Shown piece after piece: positions 54,363 to 63,437 of a stretch of DNA of 64,000 nt; the stretch's first letter is position 1; each line of letters starts with the position of its first letter. The notes beneath the pieces were generated by a model. It worked only from the letters and a program-made list of their open reading frames with translations, was not told where the DNA came from and searched no databases. Position numbers and translations under genes: made by a program. This stretch comes from Terasakiella sp. SH-1 (GTDB lineage Bacteria > Pseudomonadota > Alphaproteobacteria > Rhodospirillales > Terasakiellaceae), in NCBI RefSeq assembly GCF_004564135.1, contig NZ_CP038255.1, positions 3,583,501-3,647,500 of the forward strand, given 5' to 3'.

Positions 54363-55871
54363 ATGCCGTTTGCGTCCTTGCGCGATTTTATGGATCGTCT
54401 GGAAAAAGAAGATCGTCTGGTTCGTGTCACAGAACCTGTCTCCACCGTTTTGGAAATGACGGAAATCCAGACCCGCCTTTTGGCCGAAGAAGGTCCGGCT
54501 GTTCTGTTTGAAAATGTCGTGGGCGAAGATGGCAAAAAACACGATATGCCTGTGCTGGTGAACTTGTTTGGCACCGTAGAACGTGTGGCCTGGGGGATGG
54601 ACCGTGAGCCAAGTCAATTGCGCGAAGTTGGGGAAACACTGGCCTTTTTAAAACAGCCTGAACCCCCCGGTGGCTTTAAGGAAGCCTTGAGCCTTTTACC
54701 ACTGGCGAAAACCGTTATGGCGATGAAGCCGAAGACGGTACGATCAGCGCCTTGTCAGGAAGTCGTGTTAGAAGGCGATGACATTGATCTGGCGGATTTA
54801 CCCATTCAAACTTGCTGGCCCGGTGAACCTGCCCCGCTGATTACATGGCCGCTGGTGGTGACACATGGACCGGGTAATGGCAAAACGGATAATTTCAACC
54901 TCGGCATTTATCGCATGCAGGTGTTGGGGAAGAACCGCTGTATCATGCGTTGGCTCAAGCATCGTGGCGGGGCGCAGCATTTTGCGCGCTGGGTGAAAGA
55001 AAAGAACGAGCCCATGCCCGTTGCCATTGTTCTCGGTGCTGATCCGGGCACGATTTTGGCGGCTGTCACGCCTGTGCCTGATACGCTGTCAGAATATCAG
55101 TTTGCGGGATTGCTGCGCGGCAAAAAGGTGGAACTGGTGGATTGTAAAACTGTCCCGCTGAAAGTTCCGGCAGAAGCTGAGATCGTGCTGGAAGGTTATG
55201 TGCGCCATGATGAAGAGGCCGCCGAAGGACCTTATGGCGATCACACAGGCTATTATAATTCGGTGGAAGATTTTCCGGTTTTTGAAATCAGCGCCATTAC
55301 CATGCGCAAAAAACCGATCTTTCTTTCAACCTTTACCGGACGTCCACCAGATGAGCCGTCTGTTTTGGGGGAAGCATTAAACGATGTGTTTGTCCCCTTG
55401 TTGCAACAGCAGTTTCCGGAAATTGTTGATTTCTGGTTGCCACCGGAAGCCTGTTCTTATCGTGTGGCGGTGGTGTCGATCAAGAAAGCCTATCCCGGTC
55501 ATGCCAAGCGGGTCTTGATGGGCTGTTGGTCGTTCCTGCGCCAATTCATGTATACAAAATTCATCATTGTGGTGGATGACGATATTGATTGCCGCGACTG
55601 GAAAGATGTCTGGTGGGCGGTGTCCACTCGGATGGATCCGGTGCGCGATACCATGATGGTGGAAAACACCCCGATTGATTACCTTGATTTTGCCTCGCCT
55701 GAAAGTGGGCTCGGCGGCAAGGTCGGTTGGGATGCCACCAATAAAATGGGTAATGAGACCCACCGCGAATGGGGCGAAAAAATCCGCATGGATCAGGATG
55801 TGGTGGATAAAGTCTCTGATATGTGGGACAAATTAGGTCTGCCGGGGTCCGGTCAGCCGATTTGGAAGTAA
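54363..55871 (+). CDS. ubiD: UbiD-family 4-hydroxy-3-polyprenylbenzoate decarboxylase
   Basis: 502 residues from ATG 54363. [58 protein letters not shown], and [19 protein letters not shown] with the Glu/Asp catalytic region define UbiD. Needs prenylated FMN from UbiX (not seen here) and acts in ubiquinone synthesis. The frame 7 codons upstream uses TTG and is not preferred. Confidence 0.95.
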   Translation: MPFASLRDFMDRLEKEDRLVRVTEPVSTVLEMTEIQTRLLAEEGPAVLFENVVGEDGKKHDMPVLVNLFGTVERVAWGMDREPSQLREVGETLAFLKQPEPPGGFKEALSLLPLAKTVMAMKPKTVRSAPCQEVVLEGDDIDLADLPIQTCWPGEPAPLITWPLVVTHGPGNGKTDNFNLGIYRMQVLGKNRCIMRWLKHRGGAQHFARWVKEKNEPMPVAIVLGADPGTILAAVTPVPDTLSEYQFAGLLRGKKVELVDCKTVPLKVPAEAEIVLEGYVRHDEEAAEGPYGDHTGYYNSVEDFPVFEISAITMRKKPIFLSTFTGRPPDEPSVLGEALNDVFVPLLQQQFPEIVDFWLPPEACSYRVAVVSIKKAYPGHAKRVLMGCWSFLRQFMYTKFIIVVDDDIDCRDWKDVWWAVSTRMDPVRDTMMVENTPIDYLDFASPESGLGGKVGWDATNKMGNETHREWGEKIRMDQDVVDKVSDMWDKLGLPGSGQPIWK

Positions 55872-55877
55872 TAATAC

Positions 55878-55945
55878 GTCATCCTCGCGCATGCGGGGGG
55901 CTTTATGAATTTTTAAAAAAGATTCCCAATCAAGTTGGGAATGAC
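55878..55945 (+). repeat. dispersed palindromic intergenic repeat, copy 3
   Basis: 68-bp unit GTCATCCTCGCGCATGCGGG, ending in the same TTCCCAA/TTGGGAA hairpin as copy 1 (17396). It lies between ubiD and pmbA. Confidence 0.75.
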
Positions 55946-55971
55946 AATGGATCAGAAGTAAAGATAGCGAC

Positions 55972-57321
55972 ATGAGCCAGCACGAAAATAATCTCGACCT
56001 TTTAAATAATCTGATTGAAAAAGCCAAAAAACTGGGGGCTGATCAGGCCGATGCGGTGCTGGTCTCAGGTACGTCTCTTTCCCTGTCTCAACGTTTGGGC
56101 AAGCCGGAAAGCTTGGAGCGTTCAGAAGGACAAGATATGGGTTTGCGCGTTTTTATTGGAAAACGTCAGGCAATTGTGTCTTCCAGTGATTTTAACAAAG
56201 ACTCTCTGGATGAACTGGCACAACGCTGTGTGGATATGGCACGTGTGGTTCCCGAAGACCCCCATTGTGGCTTGGCTGATCCTGACCAGTTGGCGACGGA
56301 ATTTCCCGATGTGGATGGCTATGACCCTTATGAGCCCGATGAAGCACAATTGATTGCCTGGGCTAATGAGGCCGAAGAGGCGGCCCGTGCGGTTGAAGGT
56401 GTGACAAATTCCGAAGGGGCGGAAGCTGGCTGGGGCCGCCATGATGTGGCAATTGCAGCATCAAACGGTCTGTCTCATGCCTATAGTTCTTCAGGGTGTT
56501 CCATCAGTGCGTCCGTTTTGGCGGGTGAAGGCACCGGGATGGAACGTGATTATGAATATACCTCTGCCGTTTATGCCGAAGATTTGGATAATCCGGCAGA
56601 GGTGGGAAAAAAGGCAGGTGAAAAGGCCGTGGCCCGCCTGAACCCGCGTAAAGTGGAAACCCAGCAGGTGCCGATCATTTATTCCACCCGTGTGTCCAAT
56701 GGGTTGCTCGGGCATCTGAACGGGGCAATTAACGGTAATTCTGTGGCGCGTGGCACCAGTTTTTTAAAAGATATGATGGACGAGAAAGTCTTTTCTGATG
56801 CGATTACCATTGTGGATGATCCGCACCGCAAACGGGGATTGCGCTCCAAGCCGATTGATGGTGAAGGATTGGCAAATAAAAAGCGCAATATCGTTGAACA
56901 GGGTGTCTTGAAAAGCTGGATTCTGGATTTGCGTTCTGCACGCCAATTGGGGTTGGAAAGCACAGGCCATGCCGCACGCGGTACAGGTTCGCCCCCGTCA
57001 CCCAGCACAACCAATTTCTATATGGAAGCAGGCGAGCTGTCCTTAAAAGAGCTGATGGCTGATATCAAACAGGGCTTTTATGTCACAGAATTGATTGGCA
57101 TGGGGGTGAATGGGGTGACAGGTGATTACAGTCGCGGTGCGGCTGGGTTCTGGATTGAAAATGGCGAAATCGTCTACCCGGTCTCAGAACTGACGATTGC
57201 GGGGAACCTCAAGGATATGTTCAGGAATTTGACACCAGCTGACGATCTGGAGTTCAAATACGGCACCAACGCCCCCAGCCTGCGTATTGAAGGACTTACG
57301 GTTGCCGGGCAGTCGGCGTAG
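55972..57321 (+). CDS. pmbA: metalloprotease-family protein PmbA (TldE)
   Basis: 449 residues. QADAVLVSGTSLSLSQRLGKPESLERSE, GLRVFIGKRQAIVSSSD and GHAARGTGSPPSPSTTNFY are PmbA/TldE signatures. With TldD it forms a peptidase complex, but TldE lacks the active-site HExxxH, as usual. tldD is not in the window. Confidence 0.93.
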   Translation: MSQHENNLDLLNNLIEKAKKLGADQADAVLVSGTSLSLSQRLGKPESLERSEGQDMGLRVFIGKRQAIVSSSDFNKDSLDELAQRCVDMARVVPEDPHCGLADPDQLATEFPDVDGYDPYEPDEAQLIAWANEAEEAARAVEGVTNSEGAEAGWGRHDVAIAASNGLSHAYSSSGCSISASVLAGEGTGMERDYEYTSAVYAEDLDNPAEVGKKAGEKAVARLNPRKVETQQVPIIYSTRVSNGLLGHLNGAINGNSVARGTSFLKDMMDEKVFSDAITIVDDPHRKRGLRSKPIDGEGLANKKRNIVEQGVLKSWILDLRSARQLGLESTGHAARGTGSPPSPSTTNFYMEAGELSLKELMADIKQGFYVTELIGMGVNGVTGDYSRGAAGFWIENGEIVYPVSELTIAGNLKDMFRNLTPADDLEFKYGTNAPSLRIEGLTVAGQSA

Positions 57322-57366
57322 TGCTATTGTGCGCCGCAATTTGATGGGTTTGGGGAACATTCGTCG

Positions 57367-59145
57367 TTGGGACAGAAACAAAAACTGGATACACGGACTT
57401 TCACGCTGTTAAAGCGTCTGATTAAGGAAAGTGTCAGCCCCTATAAAACACAGGTCTTTCTGGCCCTTGTTTTTATGCTGATTTCATCCGTGGCCGCGTC
57501 CATGAGCATGTTTATCCTCAAGCCTGTTTTTGATGATATTTTCATCAATAAGAACGAAGACATGCTGTGGACCATTGGCATGGCGATCATCTTTATCTAT
57601 CTGATTAAATCCATTGCCTATTATGGGCAGGCTGCGACCATGTCGTGGCTGGGCTTGCGTATTGTGACGGATTTACAGGTCAAGATTTATGACCATTATA
57701 TGCGCATGGATTTGAATTTTTTCCATGCGCACCCCAGTGGCAGTTTGTTATCACGCATCACCAACGATGCGGTTCTGATGCGTAATACGGCAACCAAGGT
57801 GCTGACCAGTGCGGGCAAGGATTTTACCTTATTGATCGGTATGATCGCAGTGATGTTGACGACCAACTGGCAGCTGGCGCTTTTTGCCCTGATCGTTTTT
57901 CCCATCACCATTGCTCCGGTGTTAAAACTGGGCCGTCGCATTCGTAAGGTCACGGTCAATACACAAGCCGAGATTGGCCTGTTGATCACCTTGGTGGGCC
58001 AGACCTTGTCCGGTATTCGCCATGTGAAAGCCTACCGCATGGAAAATTATGAACGCAAGCGCGTGCGTGACATCACCGAAAATATCCGTGCCCTGATTTT
58101 TAAGGCGGAACGCACCAAGGCATTAAACTCCCCCATTATGGAAACCGTGGCGGGTTTTGCCATTGCGCTGGTGATTGTTTATGGCGGCTATCAGGTGATC
58201 GAAGGGGTGAAGACCACAGGTGACTTCATGGCATTCTTGGGCTCTGCCATGATGTGTTATGAACCGGCAAAACGTTTGGCGAATTTGAATTCGGAAATGC
58301 AGGGTGGTCTGGCCGGTGCACAGCGCATGTATGAAATTCGTGATGTGGAAGCCACTATCACCACGCCGGAAGATGCCAAAGATATCGTGGTTAAAAAGGG
58401 CGAAATTCGTTTTGATACGGTTGAATTTGCCTATGATGACGGCAAGGTCGCTTTAACAGATTTGAACCTGCATGTGCCTGCGGGCAAGACCGTTGCGCTT
58501 GTTGGCCCCAGTGGGGCGGGAAAATCAACCGTGCTCAATATGGTGCCGCGCTTTTATGATGTGAGTAAAGGTAACGTCAGCATTGATGGTCAGAATGTTA
58601 CAGATGTCAGCTTGACCTCTTTGCGCAAATCCTGCGCCTTGGTGTCTCAGGAAATCGTTTTGTTTGATGATACCATCCGCGCCAATATCGCTTATGGTCG
58701 TTTTGATGCCACAGAAGAAGAGATTATCGAGGCCGCCAAACATGCCGCCGCCCATGACTTCATTATGGAATTGCCTGAAGGTTATGACACCATTGTCGGT
58801 GAAGACGGGGTGAAACTGTCTGGCGGGCAGCGCCAGCGGGTTTCCATTGCACGCGCCATGTTGAAAAATGCCCCGATCTTGTTGTTGGATGAAGCCACAT
58901 CAGCACTGGATACGGAAAGTGAGCGCAAAGTTCAGGCCGCCTTGCAGGAACTGATGAAAGACCGTACCACCCTTGTGATTGCACACCGTCTGTCCACCGT
59001 TGTGGATGCGGACCTGATCTATGTGATTGATCGTGGTACCGTAGTGGAAAAAGGCACCCATGGGGAACTGATTGACCATGACGGCATTTATGCGCGTCTG
59101 TATGCCATGCAGTTCTCAGACGATGAAGGGGCTGAAAACCCATGA
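57367..59145 (+). CDS. MsbA-like lipid A-type ABC transporter
   Basis: 592 residues. Six membrane helices (about 20-330) and an ATPase with Walker A GPSGAGKST, signature LSGGQRQRVSIARA and Walker B ILLLDEATSALD. No in-frame ATG occurs before this point; TTG 57367 with GGGGA upstream is chosen. It starts a run of LPS genes with 4-bp overlaps. Confidence 0.93.
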   Translation: MGQKQKLDTRTFTLLKRLIKESVSPYKTQVFLALVFMLISSVAASMSMFILKPVFDDIFINKNEDMLWTIGMAIIFIYLIKSIAYYGQAATMSWLGLRIVTDLQVKIYDHYMRMDLNFFHAHPSGSLLSRITNDAVLMRNTATKVLTSAGKDFTLLIGMIAVMLTTNWQLALFALIVFPITIAPVLKLGRRIRKVTVNTQAEIGLLITLVGQTLSGIRHVKAYRMENYERKRVRDITENIRALIFKAERTKALNSPIMETVAGFAIALVIVYGGYQVIEGVKTTGDFMAFLGSAMMCYEPAKRLANLNSEMQGGLAGAQRMYEIRDVEATITTPEDAKDIVVKKGEIRFDTVEFAYDDGKVALTDLNLHVPAGKTVALVGPSGAGKSTVLNMVPRFYDVSKGNVSIDGQNVTDVSLTSLRKSCALVSQEIVLFDDTIRANIAYGRFDATEEEIIEAAKHAAAHDFIMELPEGYDTIVGEDGVKLSGGQRQRVSIARAMLKNAPILLLDEATSALDTESERKVQAALQELMKDRTTLVIAHRLSTVVDADLIYVIDRGTVVEKGTHGELIDHDGIYARLYAMQFSDDEGAENP

Positions 59146-59840
59146 GTCTGATTAAATCCATCACCAAGTCAGACGGGTTTCGGGCCTTTTTATGCTGGAT
59201 CGGGGCGCAATATATCCGCCTTGTCTATTTGACCGGGCGTTGGGATGTGGTCAATGGCGATGTGCCGCGCAAGTTTTGGGATGAAGATAAGCCTTTTATC
59301 CTCGCCTTCTGGCATGGGCGTATTTTGTTGATGCCTTATTGCTGGGATCGCAAAAAAAATATCCATATGCTGATTTCTGCTCACCGTGATGGGCAATTGA
59401 TTGCGCGCACAGTTGGGCATTTCGGCATTCATACTATTGAGGGGTCGACCTCTAAAGGCGGGGCAACGGCCTTGCGTGCCATGTTGAAATCCCTGAAGAA
59501 TGGCGAATGTATTGGCATTACGCCAGATGGCCCGCGCGGACCGCGTATGCGGGCCTCAGCTGGTGTGGTCAATGTGGCGAAAATGTCCGGCGTGCCCGTG
59601 ATCCCCTGTGCTTTTGGGGCAGCAAAACGCAAACATGTGCGCAGTTGGGATCGTTTCTGTGTCGCTTGGCCATTTTCCAAAGGGGTGTTTGTCTGGGGTG
59701 ATCCGATCCATGTACCCAAAACAGCCAAAGGCGAAGAGCTGGACCAATACCAACAGGTCATTGAAGATCAACTGACCCATGTGACGAATGAAGCTGATCG
59801 TCTCACAGGCCATCCCCCGGTGGAGGCCGCAGCGAAATGA
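59142..59840 (+). CDS. DUF374-family lysophospholipid acyltransferase-like protein
   Basis: 232 residues. LAFWHGRILLMPY, MLISAHRDGQLIARTVGHFGI, STSKGGATALRAML and ITPDGPRGPR are the DUF374 hallmarks (catalytic His and Asp in AHRDGQ). Found in lipid A operons of alphaproteobacteria; it may add an acyl chain to a lipid A precursor. Confidence 0.88.
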   Translation: MSLIKSITKSDGFRAFLCWIGAQYIRLVYLTGRWDVVNGDVPRKFWDEDKPFILAFWHGRILLMPYCWDRKKNIHMLISAHRDGQLIARTVGHFGIHTIEGSTSKGGATALRAMLKSLKNGECIGITPDGPRGPRMRASAGVVNVAKMSGVPVIPCAFGAAKRKHVRSWDRFCVAWPFSKGVFVWGDPIHVPKTAKGEELDQYQQVIEDQLTHVTNEADRLTGHPPVEAAAK

Positions 59841-61096
59841 GCTATTCCCTTTATCGCGGGCTGACGACCATTAGTGGCCCCATGATCACCCATTATCTCA
59901 AGAAACGACTGGCCCGTGGCAAGGAACACCCCACGCGCTATCCTGAACGTTGGGGGCAGGCATCTGTTGCACGACCTGAGGGTAAGCTGGTGTGGCTTCA
60001 TGGGGCCAGTGTGGGCGAAGCGCTGTCCTTGTTGGTGGTGATTGACGAGATCAAAAAGACCTATCCGGATTTTACCATCCTGATCACCACAGGTACGGTC
60101 ACGTCGGCAGATTTGATGGCAAAGCGCTTGCCCGAAGGGGTGATTCATCAGTTTGTCCCGGTGGATCGCCTGTCTTATGTGCGCAGTTTTCTGGATCATT
60201 GGCAACCGGATGTGGCGATTTGGGCTGAAAGTGAATTATGGCCTAACTTGGTGGTGGAAACCAAAAAGCGCGGCACAAAAATGGCGCTGATTAATGCGCG
60301 TATGTCCGATAAATCCTTAAAAACATGGCGCAAGCTCAAAGGTTTTATTCAAACCCTGCTGGGGTGTTTTGATCTATGTCTGGCTCAAACGGAAAAAGAC
60401 GGCGAACGCTATCACAGCCTGGGGGCAAGGGATGTCCAATGTCCCGGCAATTTGAAATATGCCTCTGCTGACTTGCCTGTTGATACAGAAGAGCTGGCGT
60501 TGTTGCAGAAGTTTATTGGCAAACGCCCTGTTTGGCTCGCAGCCAGTACCCATAAGGGGGAAGAGGCTATGATGGGCCGGGTCCATGGGGCGCTGCAGGA
60601 TCAACATCCTGACCTGTTCACCATCATTGCCCCGCGTCACCCCGAACGTGGGCAAGAGATTGTTGCAGAATTAAAAGCTCAAGGATTGAATGTCTGCCAA
60701 CGCAGCCAAAAAGAAGCCTTAAGTGATCAGACACAAGTCTATGTGGCCGATACGTTGGGGGAAATGGGCTTGTTTTATCGCCTGTCCCCCATTGTTTTTA
60801 TGGGCAAATCCATGGAACCGTTGGGCGGGCAAAACCCGTTGGAGCCTGCGCGTCTGGGCTGCACCTTGATCTGTGGCCCTTATATGACCAATTTTGAAGA
60901 GATTATGGGCCGTTTCATTGATGCACAGGCGATTACTATCGTGGAAAATGAACAGGTCATTGCTACAAAATTACAGGAGCTGTTTGAAGACCCGAAACAA
61001 TGCGAAGTCAAGGCGGCGAATGCAAAGATCGTGGCCTATACTCAAGCGGCCGTTCTGGGCAAAACCATGAAAGCCCTGAAAGATTTGTTTGAGTAA
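59837..61096 (+). CDS. waaA: 3-deoxy-D-manno-octulosonic acid transferase WaaA
   Basis: 419 residues. LVWLHGASVGEALSLLVVIDEI, WAESELWPNLVVETKKRGTKMALINARMS, and GGQNPLEPARLGC are typical. Adds KDO to lipid IVA at the inner membrane. 4-bp overlap with the DUF374 gene. Confidence 0.95.
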   Translation: MSYSLYRGLTTISGPMITHYLKKRLARGKEHPTRYPERWGQASVARPEGKLVWLHGASVGEALSLLVVIDEIKKTYPDFTILITTGTVTSADLMAKRLPEGVIHQFVPVDRLSYVRSFLDHWQPDVAIWAESELWPNLVVETKKRGTKMALINARMSDKSLKTWRKLKGFIQTLLGCFDLCLAQTEKDGERYHSLGARDVQCPGNLKYASADLPVDTEELALLQKFIGKRPVWLAASTHKGEEAMMGRVHGALQDQHPDLFTIIAPRHPERGQEIVAELKAQGLNVCQRSQKEALSDQTQVYVADTLGEMGLFYRLSPIVFMGKSMEPLGGQNPLEPARLGCTLICGPYMTNFEEIMGRFIDAQAITIVENEQVIATKLQELFEDPKQCEVKAANAKIVAYTQAAVLGKTMKALKDLFE

Positions 61097-61100
61097 GGCG

Positions 61101-62069
61101 ATGAAGGCACCGGGGTTTTGGTCATATGGGAAAGGCGGTTTGAAGGCATTTGCCCTATCACCCCTAGGGGTGATATATAATTGTTTGACTACTCGGCGGG
61201 CCAATCAGGAAGCCCGTGGACAGGCGTCAGCGCCGGTGATCTGTATCGGCAACCTCACCATGGGGGGGGCGGGAAAAACGCCGACAGCCATGGCGATTGC
61301 AGCCTTGTTGAAACAGCAGGGAAAAACGCCTTTTTTTCTGTCACGGGGATATGGGGGCTCCCTATCCGGTCCTGTGATTGTTGATGATCACGGGGCAGAA
61401 CAGGTGGGGGATGAACCCTTATTGCTGAAACAAATTGCCCCTGTCTGTGTTTCTCATGATCGGGTGGCGGGGGCTGATCTTTGTGTGCGCCAAGGTGCTG
61501 ATGTTATCATTATGGATGATGGCTTTCAAAACCCGCATCTTTATAAAGACATGTCCTTGCTGGTGGTTGATGGCGGTTATGGTCATGGTAATGAAAAAGT
61601 CTTTCCTGCCGGACCGTTGCGTGAAAAACTCGCCAGTGGCCTGAAACGTGCCCATGGGGTAATTATGATTGGCACGGACCAGACCAATAGCTGTGAACGT
61701 ATTCAAGCCGTTTCATCAAATATTCCCTTGATGAAAGCTGATATTCAGGTTGAGGATCGCGCCGATCTGGCTGGGCAAAAGGTCGTGGCCTTTGCCGGGA
61801 TTGGGCGACCGGGGAAATTCTTTGATACGGTGCAGAGGCTGGGCTGTATCATCTGTGAGACGGTGAGTTTTGCCGATCATCACCCCTATAGCCTGAAAGA
61901 ACTTATCGCCTTGCAAGAACAGGGGGAAAGATATGGGGCAAAATTGCTCACCACGCAAAAAGATTGGGTGCGCCTGCCAGAAGAGATGCGAAAACATGTG
62001 GATTATGTGAAAATCTCGCTGGTCTGGCAGGACCAAGACGTGGTAAAGGCACTGTTGGCGTCACTTTAA
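61101..62069 (+). CDS. lpxK: tetraacyldisaccharide 4'-kinase LpxK
   Basis: 322 residues from ATG 61101 (a TTG four codons earlier would overlap waaA). VICIGNLTMGGAGKTPTAMAIA is the P-loop; FFLSRGYGG, VGDEPLLL and IIMDDGFQNPHLYKDMSLLVVDG follow. Phosphorylates the lipid A disaccharide. Confidence 0.96.
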   Translation: MKAPGFWSYGKGGLKAFALSPLGVIYNCLTTRRANQEARGQASAPVICIGNLTMGGAGKTPTAMAIAALLKQQGKTPFFLSRGYGGSLSGPVIVDDHGAEQVGDEPLLLKQIAPVCVSHDRVAGADLCVRQGADVIIMDDGFQNPHLYKDMSLLVVDGGYGHGNEKVFPAGPLREKLASGLKRAHGVIMIGTDQTNSCERIQAVSSNIPLMKADIQVEDRADLAGQKVVAFAGIGRPGKFFDTVQRLGCIICETVSFADHHPYSLKELIALQEQGERYGAKLLTTQKDWVRLPEEMRKHVDYVKISLVWQDQDVVKALLASL

Positions 62070-62084
62070 ATCAGGCATTTTCCC

Positions 62085-62984
62085 ATGTCCTCTTTTAACA
62101 CACAGAAATATATTGCACACCCTGCCCAAGGGCTGGTTGCGCATGTGTTGTTTTTTATCATGGGACTGTTGCCAATTGACTGGGCCTCAAGCATTGGTGG
62201 ATTTATTGCCCGTACCATTGGGCCAAAGCTAAAAGTCACACGCATTGCCCGTGATAATCTGACACAGGCTTTTCCGGATAAATCACAGGCGGAGATCAAC
62301 GATATTATCGTGAAGATGTGGGATAATCTGGGGCGGGTTGCCTTTGAATTCCCGCAAGTCTCCAAGATGAATGTCTATAGTGATCCGGATCGTTTTGAGG
62401 TTGTGGGCGCAGAAAATATCGCCTTGCTTGAAGGGGATGACAAATGCGGGATTTTCTTTTCCGGCCATTTGGCGAACTGGGAATTTTGTGCGTTAGGTTG
62501 TGCGCAGCATAATCCGCCTGTGCCGGTCCATTTGATTTATCGCGAACCTGATAATCCGCATATGCGCGCCCTTTTTGCCAAACGCAAACCCACCCCGGAA
62601 TGTGGCTTGATCCCGAAAGGGTCCAAAGGGGCGCGCCAAGCCCTTGATGTGCTGAAAAAAGGTGGTCATCTCGCCATGTTGGTGGATCAGAAGATGAATG
62701 ACGGGATTGCAGTTCCGTTTTTTGGCCGCGATGCCATGACCGCACCTGCCATTGCACAATTTGCCCTGAAATATGATTGCCCGGTGGTGCCGGTGCGTAT
62801 TGAACGCTTAGATGGGGTCAAATTCCGCATTACGTTTTTTGAGCCCATGGAAATCAGCAAATCCGGTAATCGCAAGGGCGATATGCTCAAGATTATGACC
62901 GATATTAATGGGATGCTGGAAAGCTGGATTTCTGAGCGCCCGGAGCAATGGCTCTGGCTTCATCGTCGCTGGCCGAAAAACTGA
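62085..62984 (+). CDS. lpxL: lipid A acyltransferase LpxL/HtrB family
   Basis: 299 residues. One N-terminal membrane helix, then FFSGHLANWEF (HxxxxE-type catalytic motif with His and Glu), HMRALFAKRK and MLVDQKMNDGIAVPFFG. Adds a secondary acyl chain to KDO-lipid IVA. The last gene of the LPS run; a MITE-like end follows its stop. Confidence 0.93.
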   Translation: MSSFNTQKYIAHPAQGLVAHVLFFIMGLLPIDWASSIGGFIARTIGPKLKVTRIARDNLTQAFPDKSQAEINDIIVKMWDNLGRVAFEFPQVSKMNVYSDPDRFEVVGAENIALLEGDDKCGIFFSGHLANWEFCALGCAQHNPPVPVHLIYREPDNPHMRALFAKRKPTPECGLIPKGSKGARQALDVLKKGGHLAMLVDQKMNDGIAVPFFGRDAMTAPAIAQFALKYDCPVVPVRIERLDGVKFRITFFEPMEISKSGNRKGDMLKIMTDINGMLESWISERPEQWLWLHRRWPKN

Positions 62985-63000
62985 TTTATGAGTTACGCCC
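62985..63000 (-). repeat. solo MITE-like terminal sequence
   Basis: TTTATGAGTTACGCCC followed by TA (63001-63002) matches the MITE end (TTTATGAGTTTACGCCC) with one missing T. No second end is near. It lies between lpxL and the receiver gene; that gene's stop codon on the minus strand reads TAG partly from this sequence. Confidence 0.5.
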
Positions 63001-63350
63001 TAGCTTAGGGCGTCTTGAAGTTGGTGGGCGCTAAAGGGTTTGGCAAGGACGCTGTTGGCACCAAGGCTTTTGGCGGATTCCAGTGGGCTGAAACTGGATT
63101 CATTATAGCCACTCATGGCGATGATTTTGATATCGGGATAGAGACGGCGTACATCGTTGATGGTTTCAAAGCCATCTTTTTCCGGCATGAAAATATCCAG
63201 TAAAATATGATCAACAGATCTTTCGCGCAGGCGCTCCAGTGCCTCAATACCATTGGCAGCTTCCAGTATGTCATATCCCAATCTTTTTAGAACTTGAGAC
63301 ATGGCAAACCGCACATCTATATCATCATCAACAAGCAGAACCGTCTGCAT
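63000..63350 (-). CDS. CheY-like single receiver-domain protein
   Basis: 116 residues. VLLVDDDIDVRFAMSQVLKRLGYD, phospho-Asp in HILLDIFMPEKDG, IIAMSGYN with Ser, and VLAKPFSAHQL with Lys. All switch residues are normal, in contrast to the receiver at 20619. No output domain. It converges with lpxL. Confidence 0.92.
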   Translation of the reverse strand: MQTVLLVDDDIDVRFAMSQVLKRLGYDILEAANGIEALERLRERSVDHILLDIFMPEKDGFETINDVRRLYPDIKIIAMSGYNESSFSPLESAKSLGANSVLAKPFSAHQLQDALS

Positions 63351-63437
63351 GGTGTTACATCCCCATATTTCGCCAGATGGTTGAGGATTACACGATTAAA
63401 AAAACGCTCATAACACCCATATGGGGGATATTGTTTG

